A stretch of DNA of 64,000 nt from Clavibacter nebraskensis NCPPB 2581 (GTDB taxonomy: Bacteria > Actinomycetota > Actinomycetes > Actinomycetales > Microbacteriaceae): positions 1,364,001-1,428,000 of the forward strand of contig NC_020891.1 in the NCBI RefSeq assembly GCF_000355695.1. The letters are read 5' to 3'. A program made the position numbers and the translations under genes. Shown piece by piece: positions 9,047 to 17,972 of the stretch; within the stretch, counting starts at the first letter, position 1, and every line of letters begins with the position of its first letter. The notes beneath the pieces were generated by a model. That model was not told the origin of the DNA. It saw only the letters and a list, made by a program, of their open reading frames with translations, and ran no database searches.

Positions 9047-9538
9047 ATGCAGCGGATCGCCGTCGTCCCCGGATCGTTCGACCCCGTCACGCTCGGGCAT
9101 CTCGACGTGATCCGCCGGGCCGCCCGCCTCTACGACGAGCTCGTCGTCCTGGTCGTGCACAACCCCGGCAAGACGCCGATGCTGCCGCTCGAGGAGCGCG
9201 TGGCCCTCATCGAGCGCGTCATCCGCGAGGCCGGCCTCCCCGCATCCGTCCGCGTCGACTCGTGGGGTGCGGGCCTCCTCGTCGACTACTGCCGGCGGAT
9301 CGGCGCGTCCGTTCTCGTGAAGGGCGTCCGCTCGCAGCTCGACGTGACATACGAGACGCCCATGGCGCTCGTCAACCGCGACCTGGCCGACGTCGAGACC
9401 GTGCTGCTGCTGCCGGATCCCGCGCATGCGCACGTGTCCAGCTCGCTCGTGCGCCAGGTCGAGGCGCTCGGCGGAGACGTCGCGCCGTACGTGCCGGCGG
9501 CCGTGGCGGAGGCGCTGGCCGTCCGGCGCGCCGGCTGA
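9047..9538 (+). CDS. coaD: Phosphopantetheine adenylyltransferase CoaD
   Basis: CoaD transfers AMP from ATP to 4'-phosphopantetheine, giving dephospho-CoA. The 163-residue protein has the family length, the nucleotidyltransferase motif [10 protein letters not shown] at 9-18 (T/HxGH ends at His18), [12 protein letters not shown] and the C-terminal [10 protein letters not shown] signature. Located 29 bases after recG, it carries its own TANNNT hexamer. Its more usual partner, rsmD, is 7.9 kb away. Confidence 0.96.
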   Translation: MQRIAVVPGSFDPVTLGHLDVIRRAARLYDELVVLVVHNPGKTPMLPLEERVALIERVIREAGLPASVRVDSWGAGLLVDYCRRIGASVLVKGVRSQLDVTYETPMALVNRDLADVETVLLLPDPAHAHVSSSLVRQVEALGGDVAPYVPAAVAEALAVRRAG

Positions 9539-9545
9539 CGCCCCG

Positions 9546-9551
9546 TAGGAT
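9546..9551 (+). promoter_or_regulatory. Predicted leaderless -10 box of the yceD-rpmF cluster
   Basis: TAGGAT ends 6 bases before the yceD GTG at 9558. Confidence 0.55.
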
Positions 9552-9557
9552 CTACGG

Positions 9558-10130
9558 GTGTCCAGGTTCCAGAAGACCCCATTCACGGTGCACGTCCACG
9601 ACATCGTGCACCGGCCCGGGGAGATGCGCGAGCTCGACCTGACCATCGTCACCCCCGAGCGCATGGGGGAGGGCCTCATCGCCGTCCCCGCCGGCCGGGA
9701 GGTGCGCGTCACCGTGCGCCTCGAGTCGCTGCACGACGGCATCCTGGCCACCGGCGAGGTCGACACGGTGGCCGACGGGCAGTCCGCGCGCACCCTCGCC
9801 GACATGCAGGAGCGTGTCCAGGTCGATTTCGCCGAGCTATTCGCGTACAGTGTTGATGAAGCTTTCGACTACCAGGTCCAAGACGAGCACGTGGACCTGG
9901 AGCCGGTCATCCGGGATGCGGTGGTGTTGTCACTGCCGTTCCAGCCCGAAGTGCCGGGCGAGGACCTCGATCTCGATCTGGGTCCCGGCATCAGCCTGGT
10001 CCTGGCGGACTCCGACCCGGAGCCCGTGATCGATCAGCGCTGGGCAGCCCTGTCCGGCTTCCGAGCTTCCGAAGACAGCGGTGCGGCGCGTGAAGACGCC
10101 GACACCGAAACGCAGAGAGATGAGAGTTAG
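9558..10130 (+). CDS. YceD family (DUF177) protein lacking its usual cysteines
   Basis: YceD/DUF177 proteins are encoded next to rpmF (L32) in most bacteria and are thought to help ribosome assembly or rRNA maturation. The 190-residue product keeps the family layout ([10 protein letters not shown]-like start, a middle [20 protein letters not shown] region, [16 protein letters not shown]). It has no cysteine where relatives carry CxRC and a later Cys-rich LCxPDCxGLC-like segment; here these read SARTLAD and [14 protein letters not shown]. The Asp-rich replacement is striking. It is 2 bases upstream of rpmF. Confidence 0.88.
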   Translation: MSRFQKTPFTVHVHDIVHRPGEMRELDLTIVTPERMGEGLIAVPAGREVRVTVRLESLHDGILATGEVDTVADGQSARTLADMQERVQVDFAELFAYSVDEAFDYQVQDEHVDLEPVIRDAVVLSLPFQPEVPGEDLDLDLGPGISLVLADSDPEPVIDQRWAALSGFRASEDSGAAREDADTETQRDES

Positions 10131-10132
10131 CC

Positions 10133-10336
10133 ATGGCTGTACCCAAGAGGAAGATGTCCCGATCCAACACGCGTGCGCGTCGCTCGCAGTGGAAGGCCGA
10201 GGCTCCCACGCTCATCAAGACCATCGAGAACGGCAAGGTCGTCTACTCCATGCCGCACCGCGCCCGCGTGATCGAGGACGCCGCCGGCACGCCCCTGTAC
10301 ATGGAGTACAAGGGCCGCAAGGTCGCCGACGTCTAG
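10133..10336 (+). CDS. rpmF: 50S ribosomal protein L32, zinc-free (C-minus) form
   Basis: A 67-residue L32 starting [20 protein letters not shown], typical of the family. L32 normally binds zinc through CxxC...CxxC; this copy has no cysteine, reading [23 protein letters not shown] in that zone. Such C-minus paralogs are known in actinobacteria and are linked to zinc limitation, though here it sits in the standard yceD-rpmF-rnc locus. A GAGAG ribosome site precedes the ATG. Confidence 0.95.
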   Translation: MAVPKRKMSRSNTRARRSQWKAEAPTLIKTIENGKVVYSMPHRARVIEDAAGTPLYMEYKGRKVADV

Positions 10337-10361
10337 TCGCGACCCGCGCAGCACGTCGGAC

Positions 10362-11078
10362 ATGACCGACACCCCGGGATCCCGCGTCCACGGCGACCGC
10401 GACGCGCTCCGGCGCCTTCTCGCCGTGGACGTGAGCCCCGAGCTCCTCGAGCTCGCGCTCACCCACCGCTCGTACGCGTACGAGCACGGCGGCATCCCGC
10501 ACAACGAGCGCCTCGAGTTCCTCGGCGACTCCATCCTCGGGCAGGCCGTCACGGTCATGCTCTACCTCGAGAACCCCGACCTCGACGAGGGCGAGCTCGC
10601 CAAGCGGCGCGCCAGCCTCGTCTCGAGCGTCGCCCTCGCGGAGGTCGCCACGCGCATCGGGCTCGGCGAGCACCTGCTGCTCGGCCGCGGCGAGGAGCTC
10701 ACCGGCGGCCGCGCCAAGTCGTCGATCCTCGCCGACACGGTCGAGGCCATCATCGGCGCCTGCTACCTCGACGCCGGGGGAGAGGCCGCGACCGGCCTCG
10801 TGCTGCGCCTCATCGCGCCGCTCCTCGAGGACCCCGCGCGCTTCGGCGCCGCGATGGACCCGAAGACTGCGCTCCAGGAGAGCGCCGCGCGCCAGGGTCT
10901 CCCCGCGCCGGCGTACGACGTGAGCGACAGCGGACCCGACCACAGCAAGCGCTTCCACGCCGTCGTCACCGTGGGCTCCACCGTGCGGACGACGGGCGAG
11001 GGATCCAGCAAGAAGCAGGCCGAGATGACGGCCGCGCTCGAGGCGTGGACGCGCCTCGAGGCGCGCACCACGGCCTGA
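10362..11078 (+). CDS. rnc: Ribonuclease III
   Basis: RNase III cuts double-stranded RNA in rRNA processing and mRNA turnover. The 238-residue enzyme has the signature HNERLEFLGDSIL (48-60) with the metal-binding acidic residues, the second acidic cluster in LADTVEAIIGACYLDAG (about 123-139) and a C-terminal double-stranded RNA-binding domain beginning PKTALQE with the terminal SSKKQAEMTAA helix. It starts 25 bases after rpmF and is followed at 6 bases by mutM. Confidence 0.96.
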   Translation: MTDTPGSRVHGDRDALRRLLAVDVSPELLELALTHRSYAYEHGGIPHNERLEFLGDSILGQAVTVMLYLENPDLDEGELAKRRASLVSSVALAEVATRIGLGEHLLLGRGEELTGGRAKSSILADTVEAIIGACYLDAGGEAATGLVLRLIAPLLEDPARFGAAMDPKTALQESAARQGLPAPAYDVSDSGPDHSKRFHAVVTVGSTVRTTGEGSSKKQAEMTAALEAWTRLEARTTA

Positions 11079-11084
11079 CCCGCG

Positions 11085-12020
11085 GTGCCCGAGCTCCCCG
11101 AGGTCGAGGTCGTCCGCGCCGGCCTCGAACCGGCCGTCAGCGGAGCGCGCATCACGGGGGTCGAGATCCTCGACGCGCGCTCCCTCAAGCGGCACGACCC
11201 GATCGAGGGCGCGTTCGTCGACCTGCTGGTCGGCCGCGTGATCACGTCGGCCGTCCGCCGCGGCAAGTTCATGTGGCTGCCGCTCGAGCCCGACGCCGGA
11301 CGCGACGGGACGGGACCGCGCGCGCTCGTCACCCACCTCGGCATGAGCGGGCAGGTGCTCCTCCGCGAGCCCGGCTCCGACCCGGAGGGCCTGCTGCGGA
11401 TCCGCATGGGCATCGAGCATCCCGTCCACGGCGAGCTCGTGGTCGCCTTCGTCGACCAGCGGATCTTCGGCTCGATGGCCGTCGACCGCCTCGTCGCCAC
11501 TCCAGACGGGCACGCGGGCGGACGCGGATCCGCCGCCGCCCTCGTGCCGACGCAGGTCGCCCACATCGCGCGGGACCCCCTCGACCCGGCGTTCGACGAC
11601 GAACTGCTGCTCGACCGGCTCGGGCGCCGCCGAACGGGGATCAAGCGCGCGCTGCTCGACCAGACGCTCGTGAGCGGCATCGGCAACATCTACGCGGACG
11701 AGGCGCTGTGGGCCGCGCGGATCCACTACGCGCTGTCGACGGACCAGCTCGGCCGGGGGCGCGCCCTGCGGCTGCTCGCCGAGGTGCGGACCGTGCTGGC
11801 CCGGGCATTGGCCGAGGGCGGGACGAGCTTCGACGCGCAGTACGTCAACGTCAACGGCGCGTCCGGCTACTTCTCGCACTCGCTGAACGCCTACGGGCAG
11901 CAGGGCAAGCCCTGCCCGCGCTGCGGCACGCCCATCGTGCGCGAGGCCTTCATGAACCGCGGCTCGCACCTGTGCCCGCACTGCCAAGTGCTGCCGGATC
12001 CGGACACGGCGGCCGCCTGA
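11085..12020 (+). CDS. mutM: Formamidopyrimidine-DNA glycosylase MutM (Fpg)
   Basis: Fpg removes 8-oxoguanine and opened-ring purines and cleaves the abasic site. The 311-residue product begins MPELPEVE, so after Met removal the catalytic Pro and Glu are in place. The H2TH region LLDQTLVSGIGNIYADE and the C-terminal zinc finger (CPRC...CPHC, about 277-300) are intact. The GTG start is fixed by the N-terminal catalytic proline. The gene converges on the GNAT gene with only 3 bases between stops. Confidence 0.96.
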   Translation: MPELPEVEVVRAGLEPAVSGARITGVEILDARSLKRHDPIEGAFVDLLVGRVITSAVRRGKFMWLPLEPDAGRDGTGPRALVTHLGMSGQVLLREPGSDPEGLLRIRMGIEHPVHGELVVAFVDQRIFGSMAVDRLVATPDGHAGGRGSAAALVPTQVAHIARDPLDPAFDDELLLDRLGRRRTGIKRALLDQTLVSGIGNIYADEALWAARIHYALSTDQLGRGRALRLLAEVRTVLARALAEGGTSFDAQYVNVNGASGYFSHSLNAYGQQGKPCPRCGTPIVREAFMNRGSHLCPHCQVLPDPDTAAA

Positions 12021-12023
12021 CCC

Positions 12024-13142
12024 TCAGCGACCTGCGTCGACCTCCCGCAGCCAGCTCCCGCTCGTCGCGACGTGCCGGAAGCCGAGCGCCTCGTTGACGC
12101 GGAGCATCGGCCGATTCTCGTCGGCGTTCCAGGTGACGACGCGGTCCGCCTCGGGAGCCTCGCGCGTCAGGAGCCGCAGGTTCTCGACCTTGAGGAGCAT
12201 GCCGAGCCGGTGGCCGCGGTGCTCCGCGAGCACGAGCGTGTCCTGCTGGTAGGTGTGCGCGTGGCCGTCGGAGCGGCGGCCGCTGGGGGAGACGGCGATC
12301 TCCGTGAAGCCGACGAGACGGCCCGTCGCCACGTGCAGGGCCGCCGTGATGAGGCCCGTGCGGCCCGCGGCGGCGCGGCGGGCCTCGGCCCCGCGGATCC
12401 GGGCGCCGTTCCATGCGTCCTCGACCTGCGGGAGGTCGCCGGGCGGAGCATCGGTCGACATGCGCGTGTGCAGCACGGCGAGGTCGTCGAGCAGGTGCTC
12501 CGGCGTGGCGTCCACCCACGAGACGACGCGGTAGGCGTCCCCGGCGGCGCGCCGTGCGTCGGCGAGGTGGGCGTCGAGCGTCGGGGCCGCGGCGACCGTG
12601 TCGAGGGAGCTCGTCCGCGCGGTCTGGCCGAGGCGGTAGCCGGCGTCGACGACGAAGCGGGACGACGGGTCGTCCGCCCCGACCGCGCCGATCCCCGTGG
12701 GCGAGGGGATGGGCGTGCCGTTCGCCTCGGTGCGGTGCATCGTGGCTCCCGTGAGAGTCCTGCAGCCCTCGTCGACGGCGATCCGCTCGACGCGCTCCCG
12801 CAGCGCCCGGCCGATCCCGCGGCGCCGATGCTCGGGCAGCACGGACACCGCCACGTCGGAGGTCGTCGGGTCGGCGAGCCAGGTGGTGAGGAGCCCGCGA
12901 CCGACGATCCGGCCGTCCACGCGTGCCGCGAAGAGGCGCTTCCGCACGTGCGCGACGTCGGCGTAGTCGGGGATCAGCTCCTGGGGGAGCCACACGAACG
13001 CGTCGTGGCCGAGGTCGTGCGACTGCGCGCGGTTGATCACGTCGGTCAGGGCGACGAAGTCGTCCCAGCCCTCCGCGCCCACCGCGACGGGCGGGCGGAC
13101 CTCCTCGACGGCGGGCGGGCGGGCGTCGTCGGCGTGCGGCAT
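12024..13142 (-). CDS. Tandem GNAT-family N-acetyltransferase
   Basis: A 372-residue protein with two GNAT folds. The first (about 20-170) has the acetyl-CoA motif SVLPEHRRRGIGRALRERV; the second (about 195-370) has LVLAEHRGHRLGMLLKVEN followed by VVTWNADENRPMLRVNEALGFR, a typical GNAT ending. GNAT enzymes move an acetyl group from acetyl-CoA to an amine; the substrate cannot be read from sequence. The ATG at 13142 has a GAGGGAG ribosome site. It is divergent from smc, with 155 bases between. Confidence 0.9.
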   Translation of the reverse strand: MPHADDARPPAVEEVRPPVAVGAEGWDDFVALTDVINRAQSHDLGHDAFVWLPQELIPDYADVAHVRKRLFAARVDGRIVGRGLLTTWLADPTTSDVAVSVLPEHRRRGIGRALRERVERIAVDEGCRTLTGATMHRTEANGTPIPSPTGIGAVGADDPSSRFVVDAGYRLGQTARTSSLDTVAAAPTLDAHLADARRAAGDAYRVVSWVDATPEHLLDDLAVLHTRMSTDAPPGDLPQVEDAWNGARIRGAEARRAAAGRTGLITAALHVATGRLVGFTEIAVSPSGRRSDGHAHTYQQDTLVLAEHRGHRLGMLLKVENLRLLTREAPEADRVVTWNADENRPMLRVNEALGFRHVATSGSWLREVDAGR

Positions 13143-13258
13143 GGTCGGCTCCCTCGTCGGCGCGCGCCGACGGGCTCGGGCCGCGCCCTCCCACGGTAGC
13201 GGCGACCCGTCCGCCCGGCCGTCCGCGCGCGGCTTCCGGCAACCGCCCGCGCGTCCGG

Positions 13259-13280
13259 TACCGTGATCGAGACCATCACG
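13259..13280 (+). promoter_or_regulatory. smc promoter with overlapping inverted repeat
   Basis: TACCGT at 13259-13264 is a likely -10 for smc. CGTGAT (13262-13267) and ATCACG (13275-13280) form an inverted repeat with 7 bases between, covering the -10 edge and the expected start site, a position suited to a repressor. GAGGAGGG follows just before the smc GTG. Confidence 0.4.
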
Positions 13281-13297
13281 CGAGGAGGGCGACGGGC

Positions 13298-16200
13298 GTG
13301 CACCTGAAGAGCCTGACCCTCAAGGGGTTCAAGTCGTTCGCGCAGCCGACCACGTTCCAGTTCGAGACCGGGGTCACCTGCGTCGTCGGCCCGAACGGAT
13401 CCGGCAAGTCGAACGTCGTCGACGCCCTCGCCTGGGTCATGGGCGAGCAGGGCGCCAAGACGCTCCGCGGCGGCAAGATGGAGGACGTCATCTTCGCCGG
13501 AACCTCGACGCGCGGGCCGCTCGGCCGCGCGGAGGTCACGCTGACGATCGACAACGCCGACGGCGCGCTGCCCATCGACTACACCGAGGTCGCGATCCGC
13601 CGCACGCTCTTCCGCAACGGCGGCAGCGAGTACGCCATCAACGGCACGTCCTGCCGGCTCCTCGACGTGCAGGAGCTCCTGAGCGACTCCGGCCTCGGCC
13701 GCGAGATGCACGTCATCGTCGGCCAGGGCCGGCTCGACAACGTGCTCCGCGCGACGCCCGAGGAGCGGCGCGGCTTCATCGAGGAGGCCGCGGGGATCCT
13801 CAAGCACCGCCGCCGCAAGGAGCGCACCCTCCGCAAGCTCGAGGGCATGCAGGCGAACCTGACGCGCCTCAACGACCTGGCGAGGGAGATCCGGCGCCAG
13901 CTGAAGCCCCTCGGCCGGCAGGCGGAGGTCGCTCGGCAGGCGCAGACCGTGGCCGCCGTCGTCCGGGATGCGCGCGCGCGGCTCGTGGCCGACGAGGTCG
14001 TGACCCTCCGGCGCGCGCTCGCGGAGCACACGCGCACCGAGGAGGAGCGCACGACCGAGCGCATGGTGCTGCAGGAGAAGCTCGACCGCGCGGTCATCCG
14101 CTCCGAGCGCATCGTCGAGGAGCAGGAGGGCGACGAGGTCGACGGCGCCCGGCGCACGGCCTTCGCGCTGGAGCAGGTGCAGGAGCGCCTGCGGAACCTG
14201 CTCTCCCTGGCGCAGCAGCGGATGGCGCTCCTCGGATCCGCCGACGACGCGCCCGAGACGACCGCCGGCACCACGCCGGCGCAGGTCCAGGAGTCCCGGG
14301 ACGAGGCCGAGCGGCTCGTCGCCCTCATCGCCGAGGCGGAGGCTGGCTGGGCGTCCGCGCGCCAGACGACCGCGGCGGCGCGGCAGGCGCTCGACGCGCT
14401 CGACGAGGAGATCCAGGCCCAGAGCGCGCTCGTCTCCCGGCACGACCTCGAGATCGCCGGGCTCACGGGCCGGGCGGAGACCGCGGGGTCCAAGCTCGCG
14501 GCCGTCCGCGGCGAGGTGCTCCGCCAGCAGAACGCGCTCGACGCGGCGCGCGCCCGGCTGACCGCCGCCGAGGCCGAGCGGGAGCGCGGCGAGGCGGAGG
14601 GCGAGGCCGACGAGCAGGGCGGATCCGAGCTGACACGCGCCTACGAGGACGCGCAGGCCGACGTGGCCAGCGAGGAGTCCGCGATCGAGGCCGTGCGCGA
14701 GGAGCTGCACGCGAAGGAGCGCGAGCGCGACGCCCTGGCCGCGCGCGAGCAGGCCCTGGCGAGCGCGCTCGACCAGCGCGACGGATCCAGCGACCTCGTC
14801 GCCGCGGGCCTGCCCGGCATCCGCGGCCTCCTCGCCGAGCACGTGCACGTGCAGCCGGGATACGAGGCCGCCGTCGCGGCGGCGCTCGGCTCGCTCGCCG
14901 ACGCGGTGCTCGCCGAGACGCACGACGACGCCGTGGCCGCGCTCCGCCGCGCGGTCGACGACGACCTGGGGCGCGTCGAGGTGGTCGTCGCCGGCTCCGC
15001 CGACGCGCAGGCCGCGGTCGCGTCGTCCGCCGGGCCCGTCGCCGCGGCCTCCGTGGTCGACGCGCCCGACGGCGTGCGGCGGATCCTCGCTGGCGTCGTG
15101 TTCGTCGACGACCTCGCGCAGGCCGTCGCCCTCGTGGACGGACCGGATGCGCCCGCCACGGCGATCACCAGCGCGGGCGAGGTCGTGTCGCCGCACATGC
15201 TGCGCGGCGGATCCGGCGCCACGCGCTCGAAGCTGGAGCTCGTCGCCGCGCGCGAGGCCGCCGCGACCACCCTCACCGGCGTCCGCGCCCGCATCGACGA
15301 CCTCCAGGTGGACCTCGCGGCCGGGCGGGAGCGCCTGCGCGCCGCCCGCGAGCGCGCGTCCGCCGCGCTCGGCGGCCTCCGCGAGGCCGATGCGCGCCTG
15401 GCCGCCCACGCCGAGCGCCTCAGCCGCTCGCGCGCCCAGGCGGAGTCCGCCGCGGCCGAGCTCGCCCGCGTGCAGCGCGGCCTGGATCTCGCGAGCGCCT
15501 CCGTGGACGAGGCCGTCGCCGCGAACGACGCCGCCCGTCGCGCGCTCGACGAGGCGCGGTCCCGCCCGCGTCCCGTGCTCGACGCGAGCGGCCGCGACGC
15601 GCTCGTCGCCGAGTGGGAGGCCGCGCGCGAAGCGGAGATCGAGGCCCGCCTCCAGGTCGAGACCGCGCGCGAGCGCGTCCGGGCGGAGCAGGAGCGCACG
15701 GTCGCGCTCGAGCGCCGCCTCGCCGCGGAGCGCGCCGCCGCCGAGGAGGCCGCGCGACGCCAGGTGATCCGCCGCCGTCAGATCGCCCGCGCCGCGTCCG
15801 TCGCCGACGCCCTGCCCGCCGTCGTGCGCGCCGCCGACCGCAGCACCGCCGAGGCGCGTCTCGTCCTCGCCCGCGCCGAGGAGGCGAGGGCCGGCCGCAA
15901 CGCCGAGCTGGTCGCGCTCCGCCGCGAGGAAGCCGAGCTGCGCACGCGGCTGCACGGCATCACCGAGGACGTGCACGGCCTCGAGCTGCAGATCTACGAG
16001 AAGCGCCTGCAGGTCTCCCAGCTCCTCGAGCGCGCCGCGAGCGAGCTCGGCCTGGGGGAGGAGGTGCTCGTCGCCGAGTACGGACCCGACGTGCCCGTCC
16101 CCGAGGAGGCGCCGCTGCCGCCGCCGCAGCGCCCGCGCGCCGCCGCCGAGGGCCCCGATGCGGATCCCGAGGGGGACGAGCCGCGCGACGGCGACGCCGC

Positions 16201-17026
16201 GGACTACGACGTCCCCGGCGACGCTCCCGCGGATCCGGCCGACGACGACGATGCCGACGAGGCGCCCGTCCCCACCCGCCCCTTCGACCGCGAGGAGCAG
16301 CGCGCCCGCCTCCAGCAGGCGGAGCGGAAGCTCGCCCAGCTCGGCCGCGTGAACCCGCTCGCCCTCGAGGAGTTCGCCGCGCTCGAGCAGCGCCACCTCT
16401 TCCTCACCGAGCAGCTCGCCGACCTGACCGCGACACGGAAGGACCTGCTCACGATCATCGACGACATCGACCGCACCATGCAGGGCGTCTTCGCCGCCGC
16501 GTTCGAGGACACCCGCCAGGCGTTCGACCGCGTCTTCCCGATCCTGTTCCCGGGCGGCACGGGCAGCATCCACCTCACGGATCCCGAGCAGCTGCTCACG
16601 ACGGGCATCGAGGTGAGCGTCCGCCCCGCGGGCAAGCGCATCGAGCGCCTGTCCCTGCTCTCCGGCGGGGAGCGCTCGCTCGCCGCCGTCGCCCTGCTCA
16701 TCGCGATCTTCACCGCGAGGCCGAGCCCGTTTTACATCATGGACGAGGTGGAGGCGGCCCTCGACGACGCCAACCTCGGCCGCCTGCTCACGATCCTCGA
16801 GCAGCTCCGCGACACGTCGCAGCTCATCGTGATCACGCACCAGAAGCGCACGATGGAGATCGCCGACGCGCTGTACGGCGTCTCGATGCGGCAGGACGGG
16901 GTGAGCGCGGTCGTCGGCCAGCGCGTCAGCCGTGACGCCCGCCCCGACCCGGCGACCGATCCCGGGCCGGACGCGACGGCGGGGTCCGCGCCCGAGCCCG
17001 CCCCCGAGGAGCAGGCCGCCTCCTGA
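13298..17026 (+). CDS. smc: Chromosome segregation protein SMC
   Basis: SMC dimers with ScpAB condense and segregate chromosomes. The 1242-residue protein has an N-terminal head (FKSFAQPT, Walker A GPNGSGKSN at 32-40), a long coiled coil, a hinge near 510-650, a second coil and a C-terminal head with signature LSGGERSLAAVALL and Walker B FYIMDEVEAALDD. A roughly 65-residue Pro/Asp/Glu-rich insert (about 933-998) sits between the second coil and the RVNPLALEEF segment, and the tail is Pro/Ala/Glu-rich. The GTG start follows GAGGAGGG. ftsY begins 20 bases after the stop. Confidence 0.97.
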   Translation: MHLKSLTLKGFKSFAQPTTFQFETGVTCVVGPNGSGKSNVVDALAWVMGEQGAKTLRGGKMEDVIFAGTSTRGPLGRAEVTLTIDNADGALPIDYTEVAIRRTLFRNGGSEYAINGTSCRLLDVQELLSDSGLGREMHVIVGQGRLDNVLRATPEERRGFIEEAAGILKHRRRKERTLRKLEGMQANLTRLNDLAREIRRQLKPLGRQAEVARQAQTVAAVVRDARARLVADEVVTLRRALAEHTRTEEERTTERMVLQEKLDRAVIRSERIVEEQEGDEVDGARRTAFALEQVQERLRNLLSLAQQRMALLGSADDAPETTAGTTPAQVQESRDEAERLVALIAEAEAGWASARQTTAAARQALDALDEEIQAQSALVSRHDLEIAGLTGRAETAGSKLAAVRGEVLRQQNALDAARARLTAAEAERERGEAEGEADEQGGSELTRAYEDAQADVASEESAIEAVREELHAKERERDALAAREQALASALDQRDGSSDLVAAGLPGIRGLLAEHVHVQPGYEAAVAAALGSLADAVLAETHDDAVAALRRAVDDDLGRVEVVVAGSADAQAAVASSAGPVAAASVVDAPDGVRRILAGVVFVDDLAQAVALVDGPDAPATAITSAGEVVSPHMLRGGSGATRSKLELVAAREAAATTLTGVRARIDDLQVDLAAGRERLRAARERASAALGGLREADARLAAHAERLSRSRAQAESAAAELARVQRGLDLASASVDEAVAANDAARRALDEARSRPRPVLDASGRDALVAEWEAAREAEIEARLQVETARERVRAEQERTVALERRLAAERAAAEEAARRQVIRRRQIARAASVADALPAVVRAADRSTAEARLVLARAEEARAGRNAELVALRREEAELRTRLHGITEDVHGLELQIYEKRLQVSQLLERAASELGLGEEVLVAEYGPDVPVPEEAPLPPPQRPRAAAEGPDADPEGDEPRDGDAADYDVPGDAPADPADDDDADEAPVPTRPFDREEQRARLQQAERKLAQLGRVNPLALEEFAALEQRHLFLTEQLADLTATRKDLLTIIDDIDRTMQGVFAAAFEDTRQAFDRVFPILFPGGTGSIHLTDPEQLLTTGIEVSVRPAGKRIERLSLLSGGERSLAAVALLIAIFTARPSPFYIMDEVEAALDDANLGRLLTILEQLRDTSQLIVITHQKRTMEIADALYGVSMRQDGVSAVVGQRVSRDARPDPATDPGPDATAGSAPEPAPEEQAAS

Positions 17027-17034
17027 CCCGCGGC

Positions 17035-17040
17035 TACGCT
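17035..17040 (+). promoter_or_regulatory. Predicted leaderless -10 box of ftsY
   Basis: TACGCT ends 6 bases before the ftsY ATG. Confidence 0.5.
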
Positions 17041-17046
17041 GGGCAC

Positions 17047-17922
17047 ATGGCAGCCCGCACCCCCTGGTCCCTCTCCGGCGCGCTCCGCGGGATGTTCGCG
17101 AAGCCGACGATCGACGAGACCACGTGGGACGACCTCGAGACCGCGCTCATCACCGCGGACTTCGGGCCCGACGTCACCGAGGCCACCATCGACGACCTCC
17201 GCCAGAAGGTCGAGCGCTACCGCACGACCGACCCGGGCGACCTCCAGCGCATGCTCCGCGAGAGCATCGAGGAGCGCCTGGCGAAGCACGACCCGACGCT
17301 GAAGCTCAGCGCGCGCCCCGCCGTGATCCTCGTGGTCGGGGTGAACGGCGTCGGCAAGACCACCACCATCGGCAAGTTCGCGAAGTTCCTCCGCAACTAC
17401 GGCCGCACGGTCGTCGTCGGCGCGGCGGACACCTTCCGCGCGGCCGCCGTCGACCAGCTCGCCACGTGGGCCGAGCGCGCCGGGGCCGAGATCGTGCGCC
17501 CGCAGCAGCCCGGGCAGGATCCCGCGAGCGTCGCCTTCCAGACCGTCGAGCACGCGATGCGCACGGGCACCGAGATGGTGATCATCGACACGGCCGGCCG
17601 CCTGCACACCAAGGGCGGCCTCATGGACGAGCTGTCGAAGATCCGCCGCGTCGTGGAGAAGCAGTCGCCCATCGCCGAGGTGCTGCTCGTACTCGACGCG
17701 ACGACCGGCCAGAACGGGCTCGCGCAGGCGCAGGCGTTCATCGAGCACGGCGGCGTCACGGGCCTCGTCATCACGAAGCTCGACGGATCCGCCAAGGGCG
17801 GCTTCATCCTCAACGTGCAGGAGCGCACGGGCATCCCCATCAAGCTCATCGGCCAGGGCGAGGGCATCGGCGACCTCACCGGCTTCACCCCCCACGTGTT
17901 CGCGCAGAACCTGGTCGGCTGA
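17047..17922 (+). CDS. ftsY: Signal recognition particle receptor FtsY
   Basis: FtsY is the membrane-associated GTPase that docks the SRP-ribosome complex at SecYEG. The 291-residue protein is just the NG core: a four-helix N domain then G motifs GVNGVGKTTTIGK (about 98-110), DTFRAAAVDQL, DTAGRLHT, TKLDGSAKGG. The acidic A domain found in E. coli and many others is missing, so membrane contact must rely on the N-terminal helix. It lies between smc and ffh. Confidence 0.96.
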   Translation: MAARTPWSLSGALRGMFAKPTIDETTWDDLETALITADFGPDVTEATIDDLRQKVERYRTTDPGDLQRMLRESIEERLAKHDPTLKLSARPAVILVVGVNGVGKTTTIGKFAKFLRNYGRTVVVGAADTFRAAAVDQLATWAERAGAEIVRPQQPGQDPASVAFQTVEHAMRTGTEMVIIDTAGRLHTKGGLMDELSKIRRVVEKQSPIAEVLLVLDATTGQNGLAQAQAFIEHGGVTGLVITKLDGSAKGGFILNVQERTGIPIKLIGQGEGIGDLTGFTPHVFAQNLVG

Positions 17923-17957
17923 CCCGGGCGCTGGCCCGACGCCCGTCCGGCGGCGGT

Positions 17958-17963
17958 TAAGCT
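17958..17963 (+). promoter_or_regulatory. Predicted -10 box of ffh
   Basis: TAAGCT ends 9 bases before the ffh ATG, implying a leader of only a few bases. Confidence 0.45.
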
Positions 17964-17972
17964 GGACTCACC

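Noticed and set aside
13046-16840. 1264-codon open frame on the strand opposite smc
   Set aside because: Opposite-strand shadow of a high-GC gene: it has no family motif, its composition mirrors smc codons, and smc is unmistakable.
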